From Apteryx mantelli (Eukaryota > Chordata > Aves > Apterygiformes > Apterygidae), in assembly GCF_036417845.1 (NCBI RefSeq), contig NC_090014.1, forward strand, positions 624,253-688,252: DNA of 64,000 nucleotides. The letters are read 5' to 3'. Shown one piece after another: positions 30,211-41,499 of this stretch. Each line of letters opens with the position of its first letter. The stretch's first letter is position 1. A model generated the notes under the pieces. The model saw nothing but the letters and a program-made list of their open reading frames with translations, did not search any database and was not told the origin of the DNA. The position numbers were made by a program, and so were the translations under genes.

Positions 30211-33200
30211 TCAGTCCGCGGGGGCAGCGCTCGCCCCCCAGTCCAGCCGGGCCAGGCGCCGCTCCACCATGGCTGGCAGGAAGCTCCGCAGGAAGTGGAA
30301 GAAGTCGTGGAAGAGCTGCCCGGCACTGGGGGCCGGGGCCAAGCGCAGCAGCGCCCACAGCTCCGGCGCAGCGCCACCTGCCCAGGCGCCGGCCTCGAAC
30401 CGCAGCAGTGGCTCCGGTGGCCGCTGCGCTCCCGCCTGCTCCACAATGGCCTCCGACACCCTCGTCTCCAGCTCCAGGGCGCCCCCGTCCCACTGGGGTC
30501 CTGCGGCCAGAGCGGCACCAGGCTGCCGCAGCTGCCGGCGCACACGACGCCGGCCCGTCCACACACGGTGCCACACGGCGCAGCTCCAGCTCACGGCCTC
30601 CCCCTCGGGGCCTCCGGCCCGGCGCCGCTTCCCACCTGGCCCCTCGGCGCCCTCCGGCTCCTCCGGCAGGGGACGCTTGGACCCTGCTGCCGGCTCATCT
30701 GCTAGTGGCTCTGGAGAGTCACTGGGGGCTACCGGCTGCTCAGACGGAGGCAGCTCATCCAACGGCATCTCCAGAGGGTCACTGGGGGCTGCTGGCTGCT
30801 CAGATGGAGGCAGCTCATCCGACGGCATCTCCGGAGGGTCGCTGGGGGCTGCCAGCTGCTTGGACGGAGACGGCTCATCCGATGGCATCTCCAAAGGGTT
30901 GCTGGGGGCTGCTGGCTGTTCGGCTGGATGCAGCTTATCTGCCAGTGGCTCATCTACCGGCGGCTCTGGGGGGTTGCTGGGGGCTGCCGGCAGCTCCCCG
31001 CTCCCCGGTTCCTCGGGTGCCGCTCCCTGCGGCCCGGATGCCTCTCCAGGGGCTCCCTGCTGCTCCGGGATCTCCACGCAGCTGCACTTCAGCACATGCC
31101 CGAGCACGAAGGCAATGGCTGCACAAGCCTCCCGGAACCAGCGGCGCCGGAAAGCGGGCACCTGGCAGAGCTGCTGCCGGCAGGCGGGCAGGAGCGCAGT
31201 GGCGCCGAAGGGGATGGTGATGAGGAAAACGCCAGCTGCCGGCCCCGCCGGCTCCAGGGCGCCAGGCTGGAAGAGACGCACAAGCCCCCAGGCCTCGCCC
31301 TTGCCGGAGGCGCGGCGGTAGCACGGGCTGCAGCAGTGCTTGGCGGCGTCGCGGCAGCAGCGCCCAAAGCGCGCCGCCGTCTTCTCGGTGACGTTGGCGG
31401 CCACGTTGTGGCTGAGCTCGAAGGGGTCCTGCAGGTTGAAGGGCCCCAGCTTGAGCCGCCCACCGGCCTCCAAGAGCAGGGCGCTGGGCAGCGGCAGCGC
31501 CCGGCCCTCGCGCAGCGAGATCACCCGCCCGGCGAAGTCGAAGTCCCCGAAGAGGCGGAAGAACTCGGCCAGGAGGGAGCCTGGGGGACGCAGAGGGGTG
31601 AGAGCGGCTCCGGGGCGCCGCTGCCACCGCCCGGCCCCCGCCCCGGCGCTCACCCGGGCTCTCGGCGTTGGCGCTGCTGCCCAGCGAGGCGGCGTCCTGG
31701 GGGAAGCTGCAGTCCCAGCCCTCCACGACGCTGCAGTCCTCGTCCCCTGGGCACAGCGAGGGGGGTCTCAGCGAGGGGCTGCGGCCGGGCCGGGCTGGGC
31801 ACACGGCAGCCGCCCACCTACCTGCCAGCTCCCGGAGCTGGGCCAGCGAGGGCAGCACCGGGGGGCTGCGCGTCTGCAGGAAGAAGAGCGCCAGCAGCGT
31901 CAGCGCGTAGTTAGTGAGCAGGGGGCCGCCGCCAGAGGGGCTTCCTGCGGGGAGGGGGAGACGGAGTCAGCGCCGGCCCCGCGCCGCGTCCTGGCACCGC
32001 ATCGCATCCCGCCCAGCACCGCACTGCACCGCACCGTGTCCCGGCACCGCGTCCCACCTGCCAGGCCCTGCTGCTTGGCCCAGTAGCGCAGCGCGTAGAT
32101 CAGTGGCCGCACGCGCCCATCCGCCTCGGCGCAGAGCCGCAGGAAAGCCGTGTTGCGGAGCGCCAGCCTGCGGGAGGGGGGATGGACGTGTCACCGGGGC
32201 CCCCGCGGTGCCCCCGGCACCCACCGCCCCAGTGCCGCCGCCACCAGACCTGTTGTCGATGGAGACGTCGCCCAGCAGCCCCGACTCCTTGTGGCAGAAC
32301 TTGACGACGGGGCGGCGGGCGGCAGGCACAGCCCGCACGCGCCGCACGCCCGGGACGCAGCGCCGCAGCACCGCTGCCACCAGCTCCAGCACCGCCGGCG
32401 CCGCCGCTAGCTCCACGTCGCCCAGCAGCGAGTCGTCCGAGTCGGAGGAGCCGGCATCAGCCGCTGGGGCGCCCCGCGCCTGCGCCCGGATGCTCTTGGC
32501 CCGCTCCAGGTCCAGGAACAGATCCAGGTCGCAGCCATGGACGTCAAAGCCGTTGACGGAGGAGCCAAAGGGCAGCACGGCACAGCCTAGGCGGGGCGAG
32601 ACGGCACGGGGTGTCATACGCAAATGAACGACGGCCGCGCTGCGCGCTCACCCCAGGGCCAGAGCCGCCGCGCGCAGGACTCACCGGGGAAGAACTCAGA
32701 AAAAACCTCCTGGAAAAGGGCGACCAGCAGGTGCCGCAGGCGCCGCTCACCCTCGCTCAGCTCGAACAGCTCCACCAGCCGCGACATCTGCGCGTCCACC
32801 TGCCCCGCGCGGCCCCACGTCACCAGGGGCTGTGGCCCCCGCCACCCCCCAGGATCCCCCGCCCTGAGCCCCGGCAGCCTGGAAACTCCCCCCGCTACCC
32901 CCTAGGGGCACCGGCGGCTCCCAGGACCCCCCACCCAGAGCTACCAGCACCCCCCAGGACCCCCCTAAGAGGCACCGATGGCCCCTGGCACCCCCCAGGC
33001 CCCCCCAAAGGGCCACCATTGGCCCCCAGACCCCCCCGGGACCCCCCAGCCACAGTCCCGGGGCCACCAGCAGCCTGACACACTGGTGGCCCTAGCATAA
33101 CCCCAAAGGCCATTAGTAGCCCCCAGCACCCCCCAGGACTCCCCCTCCCAGAGCCCGGGGCCACCAGCATCCCCCTAGGACCCCCTAAGAGTCACTAATG

Positions 33201-34309
33201 GCCCCCAGCCCCCCCCAGAACCCCCCCAAGGGCCACCGGTGGCCCCAGCCACCCCCGGGACCCCCCCAAGGGCCACTGGTGCCTCGGGTCCCCCCCCGGG
33301 CCCCACTCACGTCCGCGGCCTGGCAGAGGTCCCGTGCCAGCGCCGCCGGGCCGAGCTGCTCGCGGCGGGTGCCGGGTGCCGGGGCGGCGGCGGCGGCGAA
33401 GGGCTCGTGGCGGCGAGGCCGCACGCGGAGCCGGCGCCCGCCCAGGCTGTGCCGGGGCCGTGCCAGTGCCCGCGCCCGCGCCGCCGCCTCCCGCAGCTCC
33501 ACGATGGCGTAGGCGCCCTGCGGGCAGGGCAGGGCCGGTCAGCGCCGCCGCTGCCCCGGTGCCCCCGATCCCCCCCTTCCTCCCCGCCGCCGCTCACCTT
33601 CTCCTTGTCCATCACGACGGCGGCCACGTCGCCGAAGGCCCCGAAGTAGCGGGCGAGCGCCGGCGCCGCCGTGCCCCGGGGGAAGCCGCTGACGAAGAGG
33701 CTGCGCCGCGCCTGGGCGCTGCGCTCGGCGCGGAGGCCGCGGAGCCGCCGGTGCTTCCGCCCGCGCAGGTGCTCGGCCAGGCTGGGCCCTGCACGGGGCG
33801 GCGGCGGCGTCAGCGCGCCCGGTCCCGGCCCGGTCCCCCCCCCGGCCCCGGTCCCGGCCCGGTCCCCACTCACGGTTCGCCGCCACCACGCGGCAGAGGC
33901 GGCAGCGGAATCCGCCGCGCGGCAGCGCCTCCACATCCAAGGCCGCGTCCGCCTCGGGGTCCGCGTCCGAGTCCAGCTCCAGGTCCAGGTCCAGCTCCGG
34001 GGCCAGTTCTCGGTCCGGGTCCGCATCCGTCTCCGCTCCCTGGTCCATGTCCGGGTCCGAGTCCGAGTCCGGGTCCGAGTCTGGGTCCGAGTCCAGGCCC
34101 ATCTCCAGGTCCGTGTCCGGGTCCAGCCCCGTCTCCGGTCCTGGGTCCGGGTCTGGATCCAGGTCCGGGTCCGAGTCCGTCTCCAGTCCCTGGTCTGGGT
34201 CCAAGTCCAGGTCCGGTCCCGGTCCCATCTCCGGTCCCCGGTCCCCCTCCCCTTCCCGGCCCGGTCCCGTCTCCTCCGCTTCCCGCTCCATCCCGACCCG
34301 CGCCGCCAC
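30211..34309 (-). CDS. TUT1: TUT1, U6 snRNA-specific terminal uridylyltransferase (Star-PAP)
   Basis: Adds uridines to U6 snRNA 3' ends and also acts as a noncanonical poly(A) polymerase. Order: a long acidic N-terminal repeat, then [20 protein letters not shown] (C2H2 finger), [20 protein letters not shown] (RRM), [12 protein letters not shown], the nucleotidyltransferase motif [20 protein letters not shown] with the catalytic Asp pair, [20 protein letters not shown] with the third Asp, [20 protein letters not shown], the PAP-associated domain [20 protein letters not shown], a Pro/Ser/Glu-rich repeat, and a C-terminal [20 protein letters not shown] with stop at 30211-30213. The start at 34309 is the longest; Met 34291 is an alternative. 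The acidic extension is not in the mammalian protein. Confidence 0.96.
30700..30995. repeat. 60-bp coding repeat in TUT1
   Basis: About five 60-bp units encode 20-residue repeats of the type [20 protein letters not shown] in the low-complexity segment after the PAP-associated domain. The frame is kept in every unit. Confidence 0.9.
32860..33300. repeat. CCCCAGCACCCCCCAGGACCCCC repeat in a TUT1 intron
   Basis: Degenerate units of about 40-60 bp with GGCCACC(A/G)GTGGCCCC and CAGGACCCCCC. It fills the intron between the RRM exons and the next exon. Confidence 0.8.
33955..34235. repeat. Acidic-repeat minisatellite in the first coding exon of TUT1
   Basis: Tandem GGGTCCGAGTCC-type 6-12-bp units read in frame as alternating Asp-Pro/Asp-Ser/Asp-Leu, with Glu. 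It adds roughly 90 strongly acidic residues before the zinc finger. Confidence 0.9.
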
Positions 34310-34514
34310 CAGCAGCCCCGGAGTCCGCCCGCCCTTGGCTTCCCCCGGGAACTTCCGGCGGAAACTGGTCCGCCACCAACACCACTCCCCACGGCACTTC
34401 CGGCAAGAGCAGGTCCGCCGCCAACACCCCCCCCAGGCACTTCCGGCGGAGGCGCCCCCCGCCCCCCGCCGGTGCCCCCGGTGTCGGCGCGGCGCGGTGA
34501 AGAAAAGGCGTCCG
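34310..34514. other. TUT1 promoter and MTA2 3' end
   Basis: Contains four CTTCCGGCG/CACTTCCGG ETS-like sites spaced about 40-50 bp apart (34350-34450) in a GGAACTTCCGG repeat context. AATAAA for MTA2 in minus sense is at 34515-34520, so MTA2 ends about 200 bp upstream of TUT1. Confidence 0.6.
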
Positions 34515-34736
34515 TTTATTTCCTGTCGCTACAGACCCGGGAACAGCTCGAGATAAAAAACCGGCGGTCGCGCTCGCTCCATGTACAAAAGGGGCCCGCG
34601 GAGGGGGGAGGAGGGGGGGAGGGAAGGGGAGGGGCCGCTCCGGGCCCCCCCTGCTCCCCCCCCCCGCGCCGCCGCAATCGCTATGGAAATAAAAAAAATA
34701 CAAAAGGGGGCAGGGCCCGCGGGGGGCGGGGCGGCG

Positions 34737-37700
34737 TCAGTCCTCCAGGACGATGGGCTCAGAGGTGCTGGCGGGGTGGGGGGGCGCGGGGGGTGCCAGG
34801 GCCCCCCCGGGCCGCAGCGGCAGCCCCGGCTTCACCTTGAGGGGCAGGTTGGGGCGCCGGGCGGCGCGGCGCATCTCCAGGTGCGTCAGGGCCTTGCGCA
34901 GCGCCCTGTGGGGGGGAGGGGGGGGGGGGACACAGCGTCAGCACCCACCACGGCCCCCCCCCCCGCACCCTCCCCCCCCGCGGCGGCAGCGTCCCCACCT
35001 GGTGTCCTTGGTGGCCACGAAGACGACGGGGTTGGGGGCGTCGGCGGGGTTCAGCTTCTGGCGCTTGGCGGCCGGCTGGGAGCCTGCACGCAGCCCCGAG
35101 GCCGCCGGGCGCCCGTTGGCCGAGAAGGGCAGCCCCGCCCCCGCCACCTGCCGCGGCACTGTCAGGCCACGCCCCCTGCTCTGCATAACCCCGCCCACTG
35201 CCCACCCCCACCCTCCAGCCTGTCAATCACAGCCAGCTCAGCTCCCCATAGGTCCCAAGAGCTGTCAGTCACCCTGGCCCCACCCCCTTGTCAATCACAC
35301 CAGCCCCCACCCCACCACTCACCCCATCAATTGCAGCCCACCCTGATCCCCACAGGCCCCTCCCCTGTCAATCAGGCCCCACCCATCAGAGCCCCCTTCC
35401 CCCTCCCCTTGTCAATCATTTCAGGCCCCACCCCCTCATCACCCTCACCAATTGCAGCTTCCCCCCCAGGACCCACTCCCATCACTCAGTCCCACCCCCT
35501 TCTCCATGTCAATCATCCCAGGCCCCACCCCTACACACAAGTTCCTCCCCTTGTCAATCACTCCAGGCCCCACCCATCACCTGGCCCAGCCCCTGTCAAT
35601 CACCCAGGCCCCACCCCTCCCAGCCAGGCCCCGCCCCCAGTACCTGGGCAGCCCAGTGGCCCTTGCCAGCACTCTCATAGCCGCACTTGCCCACAAGCCC
35701 GGCCAGGCCCCGCCCCCCCGGCAGGCCCCACCCCTCCCGGCAGGCCCCGCCCCCAGTACCCGGGCAGCCCAGTGGCCCTCGCCGGCACTCTTGTAGCCAC
35801 ACTTGCCCATGAGCCCGGCCAGGCCCTGCCCCTCCCGGCAGGCCCCGCCCCCCCAGCAGGCCCCGCCCCCGGTACCCGGGCAGCCCGGTGGCCCTCGCCG
35901 GCACTCTCGTAGCCGCGCTTGCCCACGAGCCCGGCCAGGCCCCGGCTCTGGCTCAGCTGGTTGCGGTTAATGGGCGTCTTGGTGCCCCGCGGCGTCTTCG
36001 GCTTCAGGGGGGCCTGTGCCGCTGGGGGGAGCAGGGGTCAGCACCCCACAGCACCATGGGGGGAGCAGAACCCCCCTGCCCCTGCCCCATGGCACCCATG
36101 GGGGGAGCAGAACCCCCTTGCCCCTGCCCCATGGCACCCACAGGGGGAGCGGGGCTGGTGCCCCATGGCACAAGGGAAAACAGCCCCCCTGCCCCATGGC
36201 ACCCACGGGGGGGAATGGGGCCAGCACCCCACAGCGTGGGAGAACTGTCCCCCTGCCCCACGGTGCCTATGGGGGGGAGCAGCCCCCCTGCCCCACGCTG
36301 CCTACGGGGGGGAGCAGGACCAGTTGACTCACAGCACCCATAGGGGAGCACAATCCCCCTGCCCCTGCCCCACAGCACCCGCAGAGGGGCGCAACGCCCC
36401 TGCCCCACAGCTCTACGTTCAACAGCCGGGTGGCAGCGCGTCCCCCCACCCCCGGGGAGGGCCGGTGCCCCTTCCCCACCCCCCCCCCACAGGGCACAGG
36501 GGGGCCCCCGCCCCCAAACCCGCCCGAGGCTCACCCAGCTCCTTGACGATGGCGGCGAGGGGCAGCCGCGCCAGCGGGTGGATCTTGAGCGGCGCCTTGG
36601 CGGCCTTGGGCAGCCGGATGGAGCCTGCGGAGGGGGCGGCGGAGCGGGGTGAGGCGGGGCCGCGCCGGGGGCCCCCCGCGTCCCCCCCGCGTCCCCCCCG
36701 GCGCGGGCGTACACTCGGCCTTGATGGCGTTGGCGTTGATGGGGGCGTAGGGGCGGCGGGCGGCGCGCCGGGGCTGCAGGATGTCGCGGCAGACGCGGCG
36801 CGCCAGGCGCGTCAGCTTGGTGGTCTGCAGCAGGAAGGTCTGGCGGTTCTTGGCCAGCAGCTTGGCGCGGCTGGCGCTGCTGGCGTAGGGCGAGAGGCTC
36901 TGCGCCTCGGGCCGCGACAGGTGCCCCCGCGAGTGCGGCTCCTGCGCGGGGGCACGGCGCGGGGGGTCAGCGGGGTGGCGGCGGCGGCCCCCCCTCCCCG
37001 TGCCGCGGCCCCCCCCCGCGCTCACCGCGGGGCCGCGGGCGGCGCCCTCCAGCTGCGTGGGCGTCTTCAGCCCCCCGTACTTCTTCCAGTAGATCCAGCA
37101 GGACGCGCAGAGGCGGCACTGCATGTTGGGGGGGCCCCACGCGTACCACTGCGCCGACTGCGTCGCTGCGGGGGGCGCCGGCGGGGGGGGGAGGGGGGGG
37201 CACGGCGGCGTTGGGGGGGGCGGCGGCGCTGCCCCGCGTCCGGCGTCCCCTGGGGAACCCGCCCCGGCGGCCCCACGAGCCCCCCTCCCTGCCCCATGGC
37301 CCCTAAAGAGACCCCACTGCCCCTAGACACCCCCCTCCCTGCCCCACAGCCCCTATGTGCCCCCCTGCCTGCCCCACAGCCCCTAAAGAGACCGTACTGC
37401 TCCTATGTGCCCCCCTCCCTGCCCCAGGGCCCTGCCCCCCTGCCCCTGTGCACTCCCCTTCCTGCCCCCCTGCCCCTACGTACCCCTCTCCCTGCCCCAC
37501 TGCCCCGGGCTCCCCCCTGCCGCCCCCAGACCCCCCCGCTGCCCCCCACCCGCCGCCCCACTGACTGTGGCAGCTCTCGCAGGTGAGGCCCTTCTGGAAG
37601 CCGGCGCCGTTCATGCCGGGCTTGGAGCCCACCGAGATGATCTGGTTGGGGTTGGGCTTGGTGCTGGGGGGGCAGAGGGGTGAGGGGGGGCGGGGGGGCC

Positions 37701-40700
37701 GCCCGCGCGCCCCCCAGCAGCGCCCCGGCCCCCCCCGCGCCCCCCAGCCCCCCCGGCCCCACTCACTACGTGGGGATGTAGACTTGCTTCAGCTTGCTGT
37801 CGGCCTCCGCCGCCTTCAGCCTCTTCTGCGGGCGGAGACGCGGCTCAGACGCCGCCGAGACCCCCACGAACCCCACGTGAGCCCCACTGCGGCCCCCCAC
37901 CAGCCCCCCGTGAGCCCCACTGCGGTCCCCCGCATCACCACCGAGCCCCCCACGAGCCCCCCATGTCGCCGCCCGTGAGCCCTGCACGAGCCCCACTGCA
38001 GCCCCCTACATCGCCACCACTGAGCCCCACACAAGCCCCCCACGTCGCCGCCGGCCAGCCTCACGTGAGCCCCCCACGTCTCTGCCTGTGAGCCCCACAT
38101 GTCACTGCTGCCGAGTCCCCCACGAACCCCACGTATGAGCCCCGCTGCAGCCCCCCACGTCGCCGCCGCTGAGCCCCACTGCGGCCCCCTGCGAGCCCCA
38201 CACAAGCCCGGCCCTGCCGCAGCCCCTCACGTTGCCGCTGCCGAGCCCTGCTGCGACCCCCACACGAGCCCCCCGGCGGCCCCCCACGTCGTTGCCACCA
38301 CCGCCGAGCCCCACACGAGCCCCCCAGCGGCCCCCCAAGTCGTTGCCACCACCGCCGAGCCCCACACGAGCCCCCCAGCGGCCCCCCACGTCGTTGCCCC
38401 CACCGCCAAGCCCCACACGAGCCCCCCAGCGGCCCCCCACGTCGTTGCCCCCACCGCCGAGCCCCCCGGCGGCCCCCCACCTGCTGGATGTAGCGGTCGG
38501 TGGTTTTCCACATGTAGTAGAACTGCACGATGCTGGCCAGGGACTTCCAGGGCAGCTGCGGGGCGAGGGCAGGGCTGAGGCCGGGCCCCGGGGCCCCCCG
38601 CCGCCGCCCCCCGGCCCCCCCGGCCCCCGGCCCCGCTCACAAAGTCCTGCCGGATGTCGTTGAAGTCCTTGCCGTACTTCTCCAGCGCCTCCTCGAAGAG
38701 CATGGCCTCGGAGGCCGACCACTCCTCCATCTCGTCGCGGCACAGCACCGGCCCCCCCTGCGGCACCAGCGTCGACATGGCCTTGGCCAGGTCGTAGCCG
38801 TTGCGCTGCAGCGTGTCCATGGCGTGGAACTGGGGAGGGGGCGCGGGCGGGGGGTGAGGCGCCCGCCGCCCTCCCCGCGGCGGCGGGGGGGACACGGGGA
38901 CCACGCGGGGGGGCCGCGCGGGGGCCCCCCGCCCTCACCAGGGTGATGTCGCGCGAGGCGGCGGCGGCGCTCATGTGCAGGCTGGGTTGCCGGATGGAGC
39001 TGCTGCAGTCGAGGGCGCGCGCGAAGGTGCCCACGGCCCTGCGGACGAGCCGGGGAGGGGGGGCGTCAGCGGTGCCCGCGGCCCCCCCGTGCTGCCGCCG
39101 CCACCACCGTCCCCCCCCCGCGGCCCCGCTCACCGCGCCACCACCAGGAACTGGTCGATCTGCCGGTCCGTCAGCGGGTTGTCGGGGTCCCACACCTTCA
39201 TCTCCATCTTCTGCTGGTTTCGGTTGTCCGACTCGCCTGCGGGACGGGGACGGGGACAGTGAGGACAAGGACGAAGGAGACAGAGACAGGATGGGGACGA
39301 TGAGAACTAAACAGGGACAAAGGAAATGGGAACGGGTAGGGACTGGGACAAGGATAAAGGGGATGGGGATGACAAGGATGGCGGGGGCAGGACGGGAGCA
39401 GGGACAACATAAAGCAAGACGGAGACGATGGGGACAGGACGGAAGCAGAACAGGGACGATGGGGAAGGGACAGATGGGGGCAGGATGGGGACGGGACAGA
39501 GCCGCCCCAGCCCTCGGCGCCACTGTGGCCACCTCACCCTCCGCCAGCCGGTCCGGGATCTCCGCCTGGTACTTGCAGCCGACCCGGATCTCGCCCTGGT
39601 CGGCCAGGAGGGTTTTCTGGACGGGGTCGAATACCAGCGAGTAGAAGAAACAGTCCTGGGGGGGGGGAGAAAGGGGGTGAGGGGGGTGCCGGGCCCCCCC
39701 TCGCCCCGCGCGGCTCCCCGGCGGCGGCGGCACTCACCTCCTTCTCCAGGTACTGGCCCAGGATGTCGGTCTCGTTGAGGAGCGTCACGCTGCACTTCCC
39801 CCTGCGGGCGGGCGCACGTTGTCACGGCCCTGCCGCGGGGCGTCGTGCCCCCCCCAGCACCCCCCACCCTCCCCCAAACACCCACCGTATGTGAGTGGCC
39901 GGCAGCGACTCGAACTGCCGAGAGAGAAAGAGCTCGCGGTGCTTGAGCTGGTGCCGCTGCTGCTCCGTCATGGCCGGCTGCTTGGATTCCTCCTCGAACT
40001 CGCCTGGGCGTGGGGAGACATCAGCCCCCGCCATGCTGCGCCGCCCCCCGGCCCGCTCCGGCGCCGCTCCCCCCCTCCGGAACGGGGCCGGAAGCCCCCC
40101 GACGCTTCCCTCCCTCCCTCGCGGAGCCGGGAAGGGGCCACTGCTGCCCCCGCCACCCCCCACTCACGGGCGTTGCTGTCCGCCAGGCTGTTGAGGCTGC
40201 TGGAAATGTCGCGCCGGCGGAAGAGGCAGACGACCTTGGCCTCCACGTTGCCATTAGCTGTCTGGGGGGGGCAAAGGTGGGCGCTGAGGGGGGGCCGGGC
40301 GCAGGGGGGCGGCAGCGGCAGCCGCGGGCCGGGCCGGGCAGCTCCTCACCTTGTTGAGCTCCTCGATGCGGCGCACGAGGTAGGGGTTGCTGGAGGAGTT
40401 CTCAAAATAGACGTAGTCTGCAGGGAGCCGGCTCAGGGGGGGGGCGCCGGGGGAGATCCCCTTCCCCCCCCTACGGCCGCCTCCTCGCTCCCAGCCCCTC
40501 CACAGGGCACCGGGGGGCAGACACCCCCCCCCCCTCGGGCTGCTGCAGAGCCTGGTGCGGAGGAGGCTCTTCTGGGGGGGTCATGGGGGTCCCAGCACAG
40601 CCTCCGCCCCACGGGAGGCTTCCAAGCGGGAGCATCCCTGGACACCCCCCCCCAGCCCGGCTACTGCTGGAGCTTCCACCCCTGTGGAGGGGGGAGACTC

Positions 40701-41499
40701 TCCCCGCACCCAGACGGACATGGGGGGACCCTGCCCGCCCCCCAGGGCCCCCTCAGAGACGTGGGGGCTCCTCTCCCCCCCACGGGCGCAGAGGTCCCTC
40801 GCTGCCCCCTTCGCGGCCCCTCTTTTTCTCGCAGAAATCGCCCCCCTCCAGGACATAACTGCCCCCCTTTCTGCTCGGATGGAAATGTGGTCCCTTCTCC
40901 CCACGGACAGGGGGGGCCTCTCTGCTCGGGACCGGGGGGCTCCTCTGCGCCCCACGGGCCCAACCCCAGCACGAGAACGGGCCCCTTCCCCCGGGGCCCC
41001 CCCCTCTGTGCACCTTCCCCTTCTCCCGGGGCCCCCCCCGGTGCACCCTTCCCTTCCGCCCCCGCAGGAACGGCCCCCCCCTTGCAGACCCCCGGGGCTG
41101 GGGCACCGCGGGGCCCCTCCTTCCCCTCTCAAACGCGGCACCTGCTTCTCGGGGGGGGCCCTTCGCAGCGACCCCCCCTCGCTTCGCCCTCATCGCCGTC
41201 TCCCAGAAACGGCCCCCCCCCCCGCTCCCCATGGCCGCGGGGAGCAGGGGCTGCGCCCGCCTCGCCACCTCGGGGCCCCCTTCTCCCTCCCGGGATCCCC
41301 CCTTCCCTCAGGGACCCTCGTTCCCCTCAAGGACCCCCCCCACGATCCCCTTTTCCCTCACGATCCCCCCTTTCCTCACGGGACTCCCCCTTCCCCTCAG
41401 GGGATCGCCGCTCCCCCCCCCGGGGTCCCCCCTTCCCCTCGCGCTCCCGCGGCCCCGGCCCCCCGCTCACCGCCGACGCGGTACATGTTGGCCGCCATG
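34737..41499 (-). CDS. MTA2: MTA2, NuRD complex subunit
   Basis: Scaffold of the NuRD deacetylase-remodelling complex. It starts MAANMYRVG at 41499. The BAH domain contains [60 protein letters not shown] and [20 protein letters not shown]. The ELM2 region has [17 protein letters not shown] and [18 protein letters not shown]. The SANT region has [20 protein letters not shown] and [20 protein letters not shown]. The GATA finger reads GLTCESCH...[20 protein letters not shown]. The tail has [20 protein letters not shown] and ends [10 protein letters not shown], which marks MTA2 rather than MTA1 or MTA3. Stop at 34737-34739. Several introns hold minisatellites, one containing repeated exon sequence. 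Confidence 0.97.
35210..35636. repeat. TCAATCACnCCAGGCCCCACCCC repeat in an MTA2 intron
   Basis: Degenerate units of 35-50 bp with TGTCAATCA and GGCCCCACCCC cores. Confidence 0.85.
35639..35940. repeat. 120-bp repeat carrying an MTA2 exon end and its splice donor
   Basis: Three units (starting about 35639, 35758 and 35878). The rightmost is the genuine exon end encoding [17 protein letters not shown], whose donor is GG|GTACCG in phase 0. The two copies to its left, which lie downstream in gene sense, repeat this exon end with few changes, stay open, and keep a donor-like G|GTACTGG. A second, GC-rich part of the unit expands as CCCCTCCCGGCAGGCCCCG. Confidence 0.85.
36030..36420. repeat. GCCCCATGGCACCCATGGGG minisatellite in an MTA2 intron
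   Basis: About seven units of 45-60 bp with GGGGGGAGCAG and CCCCCTGCCCCATGGCACCC. Confidence 0.85.
37240..37560. repeat. CCTCCCTGCCCCACAGCCCC repeat in an MTA2 intron
   Basis: Degenerate 30-60-bp units (CCCCTAnGnGCCCCCCTCCCTGCCCCA), immediately upstream in coordinate of the GATA-finger exon. Confidence 0.8.
37860..38480. repeat. CCCCACGTCGTTGCC minisatellite in the MTA2 SANT intron
   Basis: A degenerate left part is followed by four or five well-kept 59-60-bp units (about 38260-38480). Each unit, in gene sense, contains GTGGGGGGCCGC, which is also how the adjacent intron begins after RYIQQ. The donor-like start of the intron is therefore part of the repeat. Confidence 0.85.

Noticed and set aside
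34040-34230. Simple-sequence artefact rather than coding in TUT1 exon 1
   Set aside because: The frame stays open through the whole repeat and joins directly to the conserved [15 protein letters not shown], so it is kept as coding, with the start uncertain.
38260-38480. CRISPR-like regular repeats
   Set aside because: The spacers are themselves repeated, the DNA is a vertebrate intron and no cas genes exist. It is a minisatellite.
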